Source of the DNA: JBCDCY01 sp039180875
GTDB taxonomy: Bacteria; Pseudomonadota; Alphaproteobacteria; Rhodobacterales; Rhodobacteraceae
Assembly (NCBI GenBank): GCA_039180875.1
Contig: JBCDCY010000002.1
Coordinates: 124,001 to 188,000 of the forward strand
Direction of reading: 5' to 3'
DNA: 64,000 nt
Shown here: piece after piece, positions 52,261-61,113 of the stretch
Layout of the letters: the number at the start of each line of letters is the position of its first letter
How positions within the stretch are numbered: the stretch's first letter is position 1
Position numbers and translations under genes: made by a program
Notes under the pieces: generated by a model
Told to the model about the DNA's origin: nothing
The model's database searches: none
The model's input: the letters and a program-made list of their open reading frames with translations, nothing else

Positions 52261-54006
52261 ATGAACCTCTACGCCGAGATGCGGAGCGTGGTGCGCGCGG
52301 CGCTGGACGCCATGGCGACGGACGGCGCGCTGCCGGCCGGGATCGACACCGGCGCCGTGACCGTGGAGCCCACCCGCGACGCCAGCCATGGCGAGATGGC
52401 GACGAACGCCGCCATGGTCCTCGCCAAATCTGCCGGCAAGCCCCCGCGGGAGATCGCCGAGGCGCTGCTGCCCCATCTGACCGCCGAGCCCCGGATCGAG
52501 ACGGCGACGGTCGCAGGACCGGGCTTCATTAACCTGACGCTCGCGCCCGAGGCTTGGCGCGGTGTCGTGCCCGCGGCGCTGACGGCGGGGACGGAGTTCG
52601 GGCGCTCCACCCTCGGCGCCGGGCGGAAAGTGAATGTGGAGTTCGTCTCGGCCAACCCCACCGGCCCGCTGCATGTCGGCCATGCCCGGGGTGCGGTCTT
52701 CGGCGATGCGCTCGCGGCTCTGCTGGAATTCGCGGGCTGGGCCGTGACCCGGGAATACTACGTCAACGACGGCGGCGCCCAGGTCGATGTCCTCGCCCGC
52801 TCGGCCTATGAGCGCTACCGCGAGGCCCACGGCCAAAGCCCCGAGATCGCCGAGGGGCTTTATCCCGGCGACTACCTGATCCCGGTGGGCGTGGCGCTGA
52901 AGGACCGTTTCGACACCCGCTTCGTCGATCAGCCGGAGGACGTCTGGCTCGACGAGGTCCGCGAGTTCGCCACCGAGGCGATGATGGAGATGATCCGCGG
53001 CGATCTCGCGGCCATCGGCGTGGAGATGGACGTCTTCTTCAGCGAGCGCGCGCTCTATGCCAGCGGCCGGATCGAGGAGGCGTTGGGCATCCTGACCGGG
53101 CGGGATCTGATCTACGAAGGCGTGCTCGACCCGCCCAAGGGCAAGACGCCCGAGGATTGGGAGCCGCGCCAGCAGACCCTCTTCCGCTCCACGGCCCACG
53201 GCGACGACGTCGACCGCCCGATCAAGAAGTCGGACGGCAGCTGGACCTATTTCGCCCCCGATATCGCCTATCACGCTGACAAGATCGCCCGCGGCTTCGA
53301 GGAATTGATCGACGTCTTCGGCGCCGACCATGGCGGCTATACCAAGCGGATGAAGGCGGCCGTTGCCGCGCTTTCCGACGGCCAGGTGCCGCTCGACGTG
53401 AAGCTCTGCCAGATCGTGCGGCTCACCAAGGACGGCAAGCCGTTCAAGATGTCGAAGCGGGCAGGGACCTTCGTCTCCCTCCGCGACGTGATCGACGAGG
53501 TGGGGCCGGACGTCGCGCGCTTCGTGATGCTGACGCGGAAGAACGACGCGCCCCTCGATTTCGACTTCGACCACGTGCTGGAGCAGTCGAAGAGCAACCC
53601 GGTCTTCTACGTGCAATACGCCCACGCCCGGGTGCACTCGGTGATGGCCAAGGCGGGCGAGGCGGGCCTCGGTGCCGACGACGCTGCGCTGGCCGCGGCC
53701 GATCTCTCCACCCTGGTCGATCCTGCGGAGTTGACCGTGCTGCGCAAGATCGCCGAATGGCCGCGGCTGCTGGAGGCGGCGGCAGTGCATCACGAGCCCC
53801 ACCGCATCGCCTTCTACCTCGACGAGCTTGCCGCGTCCTTCCACGCGCTCTGGAACCGCGGCACCGACGAGCCGCGGCTGCGCATCGTGCAGGAGGATGA
53901 TCCCACGGGAACCCGGGCCCGCCTCGCCCTCTCCCGTGCCGTCGCAGTTGTTATTGGCGCAGGACTTGGTATCCTAGGTGTCACCCCGATACGGGAGATG
54001 CGCTGA
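52261..54006 (+). CDS. argS: Arginyl-tRNA synthetase
   Basis: Class I synthetase of 581 residues. An N-terminal Add-1 domain precedes the HIGH-type motif NPTGPLHVGHARGAVFGD; the YYVNDGGAQVDVLARS segment is ArgS-specific; KMSKS appears as FKMSKRAGTFVSLRDV; the C-terminal DALR anticodon domain includes YVQYAHARVHSVM. The ATG immediately follows a GCAGAG site. Opens a run with the SPOR gene, nagZ, scpA and scpB. Confidence 0.97.
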   Translation: MNLYAEMRSVVRAALDAMATDGALPAGIDTGAVTVEPTRDASHGEMATNAAMVLAKSAGKPPREIAEALLPHLTAEPRIETATVAGPGFINLTLAPEAWRGVVPAALTAGTEFGRSTLGAGRKVNVEFVSANPTGPLHVGHARGAVFGDALAALLEFAGWAVTREYYVNDGGAQVDVLARSAYERYREAHGQSPEIAEGLYPGDYLIPVGVALKDRFDTRFVDQPEDVWLDEVREFATEAMMEMIRGDLAAIGVEMDVFFSERALYASGRIEEALGILTGRDLIYEGVLDPPKGKTPEDWEPRQQTLFRSTAHGDDVDRPIKKSDGSWTYFAPDIAYHADKIARGFEELIDVFGADHGGYTKRMKAAVAALSDGQVPLDVKLCQIVRLTKDGKPFKMSKRAGTFVSLRDVIDEVGPDVARFVMLTRKNDAPLDFDFDHVLEQSKSNPVFYVQYAHARVHSVMAKAGEAGLGADDAALAAADLSTLVDPAELTVLRKIAEWPRLLEAAAVHHEPHRIAFYLDELAASFHALWNRGTDEPRLRIVQEDDPTGTRARLALSRAVAVVIGAGLGILGVTPIREMR

Positions 54007-54081
54007 ACGCATCCCTGGACATATCGGGGCTGAGCAGTGGCGCACCACCATATAAGGTGGGCGCAAGAGGCGAAGGACAGG

Positions 54082-55053
54082 ATGCACGTGTCAGAGCCGG
54101 ATGTGGACGCGACGGCCGGAACGGGCGGTTTGGGCGCGCTTGTGGCGCAGGTTGCGCGCTGGATCGGGGCGCTCGTCTCGCTGACCCTGGTGCTTGGGCT
54201 GATCGTCTGGGCCTACAGGTTGGGCCAGCGCGACGCGAGCGAGGTGCCGGTGATCAAGGCCATGGCGGGTGCTGCCCGCATAGCGCCTGAGGATCCGGGC
54301 GGCTTGCAGGCCGCGCACCAGGGCCTCGCCGTCAACGAAGTCGTGGCGACCCGGCGGGTGGCGGAACCGGCAGAGGACGTGACCCTCGCCCCGCCAGCCG
54401 AGACGGTGGCGGAGGAGGATCTGCCCGTCGCGGCCCTCACTGAGCCCGAAACGCCGGTACCGCCCATCGAGGCGGAGGTCGCGACGCCCGCCCCTGAAGA
54501 GGCGCCCACGGAGGAGAGTGCGGCCGAAGATCCGGCACCGGACGGGGAGGCGGAGATCGCCGCCGTCATCGCCGAGGCGCTGGCGTCCGATGCTGTTCCC
54601 GAGGCGGCGGAGCCCCGCACCCCGGTTCCGCCGCTGGACGCCGACGTCTCCCGCATGGCGCTCGCCTTCACGGAGCCGCCGCTCCGCCGGCCGAGCAGCC
54701 TCGACACCGCACGGACGCCGACCACCGAGGAAGACCGCGCCGCCGCCGGCCAGGACCCGGCCCGCGGACCGAATGCGGAGGTGGAAAGCACCTCCATCAC
54801 TGCCGGCACCGACCTGATCCAGCTCGGCGCCTTCGACACGCCGGAGACGGCGCGATCGGAATGGGACCGGATCGTCGGCAACCATGATGCCATCCTCGGC
54901 TCCAAACGCCGCCTGGTGGAGCAGACCACCCAGGGCGGCCGCGTCTTCTACCGCCTCCGTGCCGTTGGCTTCGCCGATCTGGACGAGGCCCGCGCGGCCT
55001 GTGCCGCCCTTTCGGCACGGGGGCAGCCGTGCAACCCGGTGAAGGCGAACTAG
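54082..55053 (+). CDS. SPOR domain protein
   Basis: A 323-residue inner-membrane protein: a short cytoplasmic head, one membrane segment at ~27-48 (GALVSLTLVLGLIVWAYRLG), a ~190-residue proline/glutamate/alanine linker, and a C-terminal SPOR domain (~235-323: DLIQLGAFDTPETARSEWDRI, then GRVFYRLRAVGFADLDEARAACAAL). SPOR domains bind denuded septal peptidoglycan, so a cell-division role is likely. The start uses the AAGGAC site; upstream frame is ignored. One base separates it from nagZ. Confidence 0.88.
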   Translation: MHVSEPDVDATAGTGGLGALVAQVARWIGALVSLTLVLGLIVWAYRLGQRDASEVPVIKAMAGAARIAPEDPGGLQAAHQGLAVNEVVATRRVAEPAEDVTLAPPAETVAEEDLPVAALTEPETPVPPIEAEVATPAPEEAPTEESAAEDPAPDGEAEIAAVIAEALASDAVPEAAEPRTPVPPLDADVSRMALAFTEPPLRRPSSLDTARTPTTEEDRAAAGQDPARGPNAEVESTSITAGTDLIQLGAFDTPETARSEWDRIVGNHDAILGSKRRLVEQTTQGGRVFYRLRAVGFADLDEARAACAALSARGQPCNPVKAN

Positions 55054-55054
55054 G

Positions 55055-56062
55055 GTGGCCTCTACGGCCATTTTCGGCTGCGCTGGCCCCACGCTGTCGC
55101 CCGACGAGTTGGCCTTTTTTCGGGATGTGGACCCCTGGGGCTTCATCCTGTTCGACCGCAATCTGGTCGAGCCGGCCCAGGTGCGCGCCCTCACCGATGC
55201 CTTGCGTGACGCCTTGGGCCGCGACGCCCCCATTCTGATCGATCAGGAGGGTGGCCGGGTCGCCCGGCTCCGCCCGCCCCATTGGCGGGCCTGGCGCCCG
55301 GTCCGCGAGATCTGCGAGGAGGTGGCCGACACCCTCTCACTGCTCGAGGCGTTGCGCCTGCGCTATCGCGTGATTGCGGAAGAACTGCGCGCCGTCGGCA
55401 TCGATGTGAACTGCGCCCCGGTCCTCGACGTGCCGCAACCCAATGCCCACCCGATCATCGGCGACCGGGCACTGGGTGAGACGGCGTCAGAGATCGCGCT
55501 CCGCGGCCGGGCGGTGGCCGAGGGCCTGCTGGCCGGCGGCGTCGCCCCGGTCATCAAGCATCTGCCCGGCCATGGCCGCGCGCTGCAGGACAGCCACCAA
55601 TGCCTGCCGATGGTCACCGCGACGGTGGAGGAGATGGCGGCCGACTTCCTGCCCTTCGCGGCGCTGCACGACATGGCCATGGGGATGACGGCCCACATCG
55701 TCTACCGCGACCTCGATCCCGATCGCTGCGCCACGCTTTCGCCGCGGGTGATTGCTCTTATTCGTGAAAGAATCGGCTTCGATGGCTTGCTGATGACCGA
55801 TGACCTTTCGATGCACGCGCTGAGCGGCCCGATGGCCAGCCGGGCCGAGGCTGCGCTCTCGGCCGGCTGCGACATCGTCCTGCACTGCAACGGCGAGATG
55901 GCGGAGATGCAGGCGATCGCCGGCGCGCTGAGGCCGCTCGACGGCCAGGCAGCCGCCCGGGCCACGCGGGCCGAGGCCACCCGCGTTCTGCCGGAAGGAG
56001 TCGATGTGCCGGCCGCCCTCGCGCGCTATGCCGATCTGACGGGTGAGGCCGCCCATGCCTGA
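55055..56062 (+). CDS. nagZ: Beta-N-acetylhexosaminidase
   Basis: Cytoplasmic GH3 enzyme of muropeptide recycling, 335 residues from a GTG start. Seen: FGCAGPTLSPDELAFF, LIDQEGGRVARLRPP, the NCAPVLDVPQPNAHPIIGDR loop, KHLPGHGRALQDSHQCLP (catalytic His/Asp loop) and MTDDLSMHAL with the nucleophilic aspartate. The order SPOR-nagZ-scpA-scpB is conserved in alphaproteobacteria. Its end overlaps scpA by eight bases. Confidence 0.95.
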   Translation: MASTAIFGCAGPTLSPDELAFFRDVDPWGFILFDRNLVEPAQVRALTDALRDALGRDAPILIDQEGGRVARLRPPHWRAWRPVREICEEVADTLSLLEALRLRYRVIAEELRAVGIDVNCAPVLDVPQPNAHPIIGDRALGETASEIALRGRAVAEGLLAGGVAPVIKHLPGHGRALQDSHQCLPMVTATVEEMAADFLPFAALHDMAMGMTAHIVYRDLDPDRCATLSPRVIALIRERIGFDGLLMTDDLSMHALSGPMASRAEAALSAGCDIVLHCNGEMAEMQAIAGALRPLDGQAAARATRAEATRVLPEGVDVPAALARYADLTGEAAHA

Positions 56063-56846
56063 GGATTTCAGCGACGGCTTCGCCGCCCATCCCACCACCG
56101 CCGACGCCTTCGTGGTGGATGTGGACGGGTTCGAGGGGCCGCTCGATCTGTTGCTGTCCTTGGCGCGGACCCAGAAGGTCGACCTTCGCCGCGTCTCGAT
56201 CCTCGGCCTTGCCGAGCAGTATCTGTCCTTCGTCGACGAGGCGAAGCGCCTGCGGATCGAGCTTGCGGCCGACTATCTGGTGATGGCGGCCTGGCTCGCC
56301 TACCTGAAATCCCGCCTGCTGCTCCCCCCCGACCCGAGCGAAGAGGGGCCGACGGGGGAAGAGCTCGCCGCCCATCTCGCCTTCCAACTGCAGCGGCTCG
56401 AGGCGATGCGCCGGGTGGCGGCCCAGCTCATGGCGCGGGATCAGCTCAACCGCGATTTCTTCCCCCGCGGCATGTCGGAGACGGTGACGGAGCGCAAGCG
56501 CACCGTCTGGACCGCTGGCCTGGTCGATCTGATGCGCGGCTATGCCGGCGCCCGCACGCGGGAGGATTTCGCGCCGCTTAAGCTGAAGCGGGGACCGGTC
56601 TACACCGTCGAGGCAGCGCTTGAGCGCCTGCGCGGCCTGATCGGCACCACGCTCGATTGGACGACGCTCGAGGCCTGGTTGCCGGAGGCCTGGCGGCTCG
56701 ATCCGGAAAAGCGCCGCTCCGCCACCGCCTCGACCTTCGTGGCGATGCTGGAACTGGCCCGGCGCGGCGATCTGGAATTGCGCCAGGACGCATCCTTCGC
56801 ACCGATCGAGGTGCGTGGGAGAGGGGGAGGGGACCATGGCGCCTGA
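56055..56846 (+). CDS. scpA: Segregation and condensation protein A
   Basis: Kleisin subunit of the SMC-ScpAB complex for chromosome segregation, 263 residues. The N-terminal helix motif FVVDVDGFEGPLDLLLSLARTQKVDLRRVSILGLAEQYL is diagnostic; the C-terminal winged helix ends near VAMLELARRGDLELRQ. The ATG at 56055 lies inside nagZ and gives the canonical N-terminus. Overlaps scpB by 11 bases. Confidence 0.95.
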   Translation: MPEDFSDGFAAHPTTADAFVVDVDGFEGPLDLLLSLARTQKVDLRRVSILGLAEQYLSFVDEAKRLRIELAADYLVMAAWLAYLKSRLLLPPDPSEEGPTGEELAAHLAFQLQRLEAMRRVAAQLMARDQLNRDFFPRGMSETVTERKRTVWTAGLVDLMRGYAGARTREDFAPLKLKRGPVYTVEAALERLRGLIGTTLDWTTLEAWLPEAWRLDPEKRRSATASTFVAMLELARRGDLELRQDASFAPIEVRGRGGGDHGA

Positions 56847-57486
56847 CGGCGATCCGATCGACGGGGTGGGCGCACTTTTCGACGCGCCCCCGATGCCGGA
56901 GCAGGAGCGGATGGTGGAGGCGATCCTGTTTGCCGCTGCCACGCCGCAGCGGCTGCAGGACCTGGCGGCGCGGATGCCCCATGGCTCCGACGTGGCTGAG
57001 GCGCTCAAGCATCTCGAAAGCCGCTACCAGGGGCGCGGCGTCCGCTTGGTGAAGGTGGGCGACGGCTGGGCCTTTCGCACCGCCCCCGATCTCGGCTTTC
57101 TGATGCAGCGCGAGGTCGTCGAGACCCGGCGCCTGTCCCGGGCGGCGATCGAGACCTTGGCGATCATTGCGTATCATCAGCCGGTGACCCGGGCCGAGAT
57201 CGAGGAGATCCGCGGCGTCTCCGTCTCTCGCGGCACGCTCGATCATCTGCTGGAGCTCGACTGGGTGAAGGTCGGTCGCCGTCGCGACACGCCCGGGCGG
57301 CCCGCGACCTATGTGGTGACGCAGGCCTTTCTTGACCATTTCGGGCTTGAAAGCACCCGGGACCTGCCGGAGTTGAAGGAGCTTCGGGCCGCCGGCCTGC
57401 TCGACAGCCGCCCGGTGCCGGCCGGGCCTCAGGCGGATGACGATGGGGCCGAGACGGGCTATATGGATCCCGATCTCTTTGAATGA
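56836..57486 (+). CDS. scpB: Segregation and condensation protein B
   Basis: Winged-helix partner of ScpA in the SMC complex, 216 residues. Core motifs: MVEAILFAAATPQRLQDLAARMP, LETLAIIAYHQPVTRAEIEEIRGV and GRPATYVVTQAFLDHFGLEST. The GGGGGAGGGG site upstream sets the ATG at 56836. Followed by a small gene rather than the tatABC genes found after scpB in many relatives. Confidence 0.95.
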   Translation: MAPDGDPIDGVGALFDAPPMPEQERMVEAILFAAATPQRLQDLAARMPHGSDVAEALKHLESRYQGRGVRLVKVGDGWAFRTAPDLGFLMQREVVETRRLSRAAIETLAIIAYHQPVTRAEIEEIRGVSVSRGTLDHLLELDWVKVGRRRDTPGRPATYVVTQAFLDHFGLESTRDLPELKELRAAGLLDSRPVPAGPQADDDGAETGYMDPDLFE

Positions 57487-57513
57487 GGCCTGCCCGCGGG
57501 GCGGGGAGCAGCG

Positions 57514-57741
57514 ATGATCGACAGAATTCTGCAGATGGTCATGCGTCAGGTGGTGCGCCAGGGCGTGAACTACGGCATGCGCAAGGGCATGGACCGCCTC
57601 TCCGGCAGCAGTCGGGGGGAGGCACCGCCGCCGGATGCGGCGGGTGGCCCGCCGGCGTCGGACAACCAGTCGCGCGAGGCGCAGAAGGCGATGCGCCAGG
57701 CCCGCCGGGCAGCGAAGATGGCGCGGAAGATGGGCCGCTAG
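57514..57741 (+). CDS. Small basic hypothetical protein
   Basis: A 75-residue protein starting MIDRILQMVMRQVVRQGVNYG, with an amphipathic N-terminal helix, a proline/glycine linker, and a basic C-terminal helix rich in R, K and A (REAQKAMRQARRAAKMARK). It has no membrane segment and is not TatA. It is 27 bp after scpB with a weak GGAGCAGCG site. Family not recognised; nucleic-acid or membrane contact is possible from charge alone. Confidence 0.7.
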   Translation: MIDRILQMVMRQVVRQGVNYGMRKGMDRLSGSSRGEAPPPDAAGGPPASDNQSREAQKAMRQARRAAKMARKMGR

Positions 57742-57871
57742 CGCGACCCTCTGGCCCGGGAAGGGGACGGTCCCGGTTGGGCTTAGCCCCGAGCCGTATG
57801 GATCGTCAGGCGACTTGGATCGCCGTCACCGATCCCCAGGATGACTGCGTGAGCGTCCGGGGGTCCTTCGC

Positions 57872-58966
57872 TCAGATCTGAGCACCGTCCGGGGGCATCC
57901 TGAACTGCTTGGCGAGCTTCAGGCGCTGGCCTTGGTAGTTGGAGGCGGCGTCGCGGCCGTAGAGGATGTCGGGCACCTCCTCCATCCGCTCATAGACCAG
58001 ACGGCCGACGATCTGGCCGTGGCTGAGGGCGAAGGGCGCCTCGTGGCAGCGCACCTCCAGCACGCCCCGGGCACCCGCCCCGCCAGCGGCGGCATGGCCG
58101 AAGCCCGGATCGAAGAAGCCGGCATAGTGCACGCGGAACTCGCCCACCATGGCGAGGTAGGGGGCCATCTCGGCCGCGCAATCGGGCGGGATATGCACCG
58201 CGTCCCGGCTCATCAGGATGTAGAAGGCGCCGGGGTCGAGGATCACCTGGCCGTCCCGCGCCTCCACCGGCTCCCAAAAGTCGCCGGGGGTGTAGTGGCC
58301 GATGCGGTCGAGGTCGATCAGGCCCGTATGGGGCTTCGCCCGGTACCCGGCGATCGGGCCGGCCTTGGCGGAGAGATCGACGGAGAAGCCGAGCCCCTGG
58401 TCGATATGGGCGGGCCCGTCGACCAGCGCCTGGGCCGCGTGCATATCGCGGAGCTCGGCGTCGTCTAGGGTGGCGAGGCCCCGGCGAAAGCGGATCTGGT
58501 TGAGCCGCGCGCCCTGCCGGGCCAGCACCGAGAACGAGCGCGGCGAGATCTCGGCATAGAGCGGCCCGCGATAGCCCGCCTCGATCCGGTCGAACTCCAC
58601 CCCATCATCGGTGATCAGCCGGGTGAAGAGGTCGAGCCGGCCCGTGGAGCTCTTGGCGTTGGCGACGGCGGAGACGTCCTCCGGCAAGGCCAGACGCTCC
58701 GCCAACGGCACGAGATAGACGCAGCCTCGCTCCAGCACCGCGCCGGCGCTGAGGTCGATCTCGTGCATCTCGAAATCGGCCAATCGCGCCCGCACCGTCG
58801 TGCCGGCACCGGGCAGGAACGAGGCGCGGATGCGCCAGGCGACGGCCCCGAGCCGCAGGTCGAGGGAGGCGGGCTGGATCTGCCCGGCCTCGACGGCCGG
58901 CTGGGCCTCGATCGTGCCGTCGGTCAGAAGGGTGCGGATGGTTTGGGAGGGTAGAACGCCGGTCAC
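57872..58966 (-). CDS. dCTP deaminase, double-length type
   Basis: A 364-residue protein of the 2'-deoxycytidine 5'-triphosphate deaminase family (dUTPase superfamily), making dUTP. It has two similar halves: the N-terminal half includes QPASLDLRLG and ANAKSSTGRLDLFTRLITDDGVEFDRIEAGYRGPLYAEI; the C-terminal half includes VGEFRVHYAGFFDPGFGHA and YQGQRLKLAKQF. Typical Dcd is only ~190 residues, so this is an internal duplication. The GTG at 58966 is preceded by GGAGG and is preferred over the GTG at 58981. Confidence 0.85.
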   Translation of the reverse strand: MTGVLPSQTIRTLLTDGTIEAQPAVEAGQIQPASLDLRLGAVAWRIRASFLPGAGTTVRARLADFEMHEIDLSAGAVLERGCVYLVPLAERLALPEDVSAVANAKSSTGRLDLFTRLITDDGVEFDRIEAGYRGPLYAEISPRSFSVLARQGARLNQIRFRRGLATLDDAELRDMHAAQALVDGPAHIDQGLGFSVDLSAKAGPIAGYRAKPHTGLIDLDRIGHYTPGDFWEPVEARDGQVILDPGAFYILMSRDAVHIPPDCAAEMAPYLAMVGEFRVHYAGFFDPGFGHAAAGGAGARGVLEVRCHEAPFALSHGQIVGRLVYERMEEVPDILYGRDAASNYQGQRLKLAKQFRMPPDGAQI

Positions 58967-59008
58967 GCAATCCTCCGCCACCAGCTGCCGGGATCAGAGA
59001 GGGTGGGT

Positions 59009-59085
59009 TGGTCGGGCCAGCGAGATTCGAACTCACGACCTCCCGTCCCCCAGACGGACGCGCTACCAGACTGCGCTATGGCCCG
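59009..59085 (-). tRNA. tRNA-Pro (GGG)
   Basis: A 77-base tRNA on the minus strand with encoded CCA. The acceptor begins CGGGCCA, pairing with TGGCCCG; the anticodon arm TCCGT-CTGGGGG-ACGGG has the anticodon GGG; the T loop is GTTCGAATC. It lies between the dCTP deaminase gene and merR. Confidence 0.93.
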
Positions 59086-59157
59086 ACGAGGCTGATCTAT
59101 ACCGGAGCGCGGGCGCGCCGCAAGGGCGATCGGTTCGCCCGGTCGCGCAGGGCTGGC

Positions 59158-59652
59158 TCAGTCCTCGCGGATGCGATCGCGGAGCCGCTCCAGCCGGTGG
59201 ATGACGTCGCGCAGCGCCTCGATCCGCTCCGGCCCGCGCACGGAAGAGCGGCCCGACGTGGCATCGCCGCGGAGGCGCGAGACCGTCTCCGCCGCCTGGG
59301 CCGGCCGCGGGGTCGCAGGGCTGGTGTCGTGGCCGTTGCTGGTCCGGGCCGCCTCCGCCACGGGTGCGGGCGAATCCTCCGCCGCTGCACCGCGGGCCGA
59401 GACGCGCTTCACCCCCTGTTCGCGCAGCACCTTCTGCACGCCCTTGATCGTCAGGCCGTCGGTGTAGAGCAAGTCGCGGATGCCGCGCAGCAGCTTCACA
59501 TCCTCCGGCCGGTAGTAGCGCCGCCCGCCGCCCCGCTTTACCGGGCGGATCTGGTTGAAGCGGCTCTCCCAAAATCGCAGGACATGGGCGGGCACGTCGA
59601 TCTCCGACGACACCTCGCTGATGGTGCGAAACGCTTCGGGAGACTTGTCCAT
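59158..59652 (-). CDS. MerR family transcriptional regulator
   Basis: A 164-residue protein with an N-terminal MerR helix-turn-helix (FRTISEVSSEIDVPAHVLRFWESRFNQIRPVKRGGGRRYYRPEDVKLL). The rest is a short helix (LYTDGLTIKGVQKVLREQG), a low-complexity linker and a C-terminal helix (ALRDVIHRLERLRDRIRED). It lacks cysteines for metal sensing. It follows ihfA by ten bases, an order common in alphaproteobacteria, and is probably co-transcribed with it. Confidence 0.9.
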   Translation of the reverse strand: MDKSPEAFRTISEVSSEIDVPAHVLRFWESRFNQIRPVKRGGGRRYYRPEDVKLLRGIRDLLYTDGLTIKGVQKVLREQGVKRVSARGAAAEDSPAPVAEAARTSNGHDTSPATPRPAQAAETVSRLRGDATSGRSSVRGPERIEALRDVIHRLERLRDRIRED

Positions 59653-59662
59653 AACTGAACCC

Positions 59663-59965
59663 TCAACGTCCGTTGCCGGCGTTGACGCGTTCCTTCATCA
59701 GATGTGACGGACGGAAGACGAGCACGCGCCGGGGATTGATCGGCACCTCTTCCCCGGTCTTCGGATTACGACCCATGCGCGCACTTTTCGAGCGCACGGC
59801 GAAGGTGCCGAAGGAAGAGATCTTTACGCTTTCACCGCGGACCAGGGCATCGGACATGTGCTTGAGCACATTCTCGACAAGCTCGGCCGATTCGTTTCTG
59901 GAGAGGCCGACCTCGCGATACACCGCCTCGCTCAGGTCCATCCTCGTTAGCGTCTTGCTTGCCAT
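59663..59965 (-). CDS. ihfA: Integration host factor subunit alpha
   Basis: DNA-bending nucleoid protein of 100 residues. It starts ASKTLTRMDLSEAVYREVGLSRNESAELVENVL and contains VKISSFGTFAVRSKSARMGRNPKTGEEVPI, with the intercalating proline in the RNPKTGE arm, and FRPSHLMKERVN. The presence of an IHF-alpha rather than HU pattern, and the location below plsX-fabH, supports the assignment. The frame upstream includes four extra residues that are not needed. Confidence 0.95.
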   Translation of the reverse strand: MASKTLTRMDLSEAVYREVGLSRNESAELVENVLKHMSDALVRGESVKISSFGTFAVRSKSARMGRNPKTGEEVPINPRRVLVFRPSHLMKERVNAGNGR

Positions 59966-60135
59966 CGCTGCCGCCATGTTGTCCGCTACGCGGCGCGAGC
60001 AGTCATTTTCAACGCCACCATCAAAAAGCTAGCCGGAGTCCAGAAAGCGAGTCAATAACAACGGCTTGGACGAAACTCCGCAACGTAGATCAGAAGTTGT
60101 ATTCCGCCGATGGTCGGCCGGGCGCCGGCGGATCC

Positions 60136-61113
60136 TTACCAGCGCAGGACGGCTGCCCCCCAGGCGAGGCCGCCACCAATCGCCTCCATCAGCAGGATAT
60201 CATTGGGTTTCACCCGTCCGGCATCCTTGGCGGTGGAGAGTGCGATGGGGATGGAGGCAGCCGAGGTGTTGCCGTGATTCTGGACGGTCACGACAACCTT
60301 TTCCATTGGAATGCCAAAGGTTTCCACGGTTTTCTTGATAATGCGCAGATTGGCCTGATGCGGCACCACGAGATCGACATCGCTCTTGGCGAGGCCGGCC
60401 TTGTCCAACACCGCCTCTCCCGCCGCGGCGAGTTTGGCCACGGCGTGCTTGAAGACCTCGCGCCCGGCCATGCGCAGGTGGCCGGTGGTGCCGGTGGTCG
60501 AGGGGCCGCCGTCGACGTAGAGGATCTCGTTCAGCGAGCCGTCAGAGTTCAGCTCGGTGGCGAGGATGCCCCGATCGCTGGTCGCGCCGTTGCCCTCGGC
60601 CGCCTCCAGGATGATCGCCCCGGCGCCGTCGCCGAACAGCACACAGGTGCCGCGGTCCTGCCAGTCCATGAGGCGGGAAAAGGTCTCCGCCCCGACCACC
60701 ATCACCCGGCGGGCCTGGCCCGAGGTGATCAGCGCCTGGGCGTTCGACAGGCCGTAGATGAAGCCGGCGCACACGGCCTGGAGGTCGAAAGCGAAACCAC
60801 GCGACATGCCAAGCCCGTGCTGCACTCGGGTCGCGGTAGAGGGAAAGGTCTGATCCGGTGTCGCCGTCGCGACAATGATGGCGTCGAGATCACCGGGCTC
60901 GAGCCCGGCATCCTCCAGCGCGGCCCGGCCGGCGGCGATGCCGAGGTCGGAGGTCTTTTCGTCGTCGGCCGCGAAATGGCGCCGCTCGATCCCGGTGCGC
61001 GAGCGGATCCAGTCGTCACTGGTGTCGAGCCAGGACGCGAATTCCGCGTTCTCGACCACCCGTTCGGGCAAGTAGTGCCCGCAGCCCTTGGCTACAGCCC
61101 GAATGACACTCAT
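60136..61113 (-). CDS. fabH: 3-oxoacyl-ACP synthase III
   Basis: Initiates fatty-acid synthesis by condensing acetyl-CoA with malonyl-ACP. The 325-residue protein has the catalytic C115 in FDLQAVCAGFIYGL, the histidine in VVPHQANLRII and the asparagine in NHGNTSAASIP. The start overlaps the plsX stop by four bases. A weak hairpin (60104-60131) follows the stop. Confidence 0.97.
   Translation of the reverse strand: MSVIRAVAKGCGHYLPERVVENAEFASWLDTSDDWIRSRTGIERRHFAADDEKTSDLGIAAGRAALEDAGLEPGDLDAIIVATATPDQTFPSTATRVQHGLGMSRGFAFDLQAVCAGFIYGLSNAQALITSGQARRVMVVGAETFSRLMDWQDRGTCVLFGDGAGAIILEAAEGNGATSDRGILATELNSDGSLNEILYVDGGPSTTGTTGHLRMAGREVFKHAVAKLAAAGEAVLDKAGLAKSDVDLVVPHQANLRIIKKTVETFGIPMEKVVVTVQNHGNTSAASIPIALSTAKDAGRVKPNDILLMEAIGGGLAWGAAVLRW

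Noticed and set aside
57514..57741. Possible TatA after scpB, as found in many alphaproteobacteria.
   Set aside because: The protein lacks the N-terminal transmembrane helix and the FG hinge of TatA.
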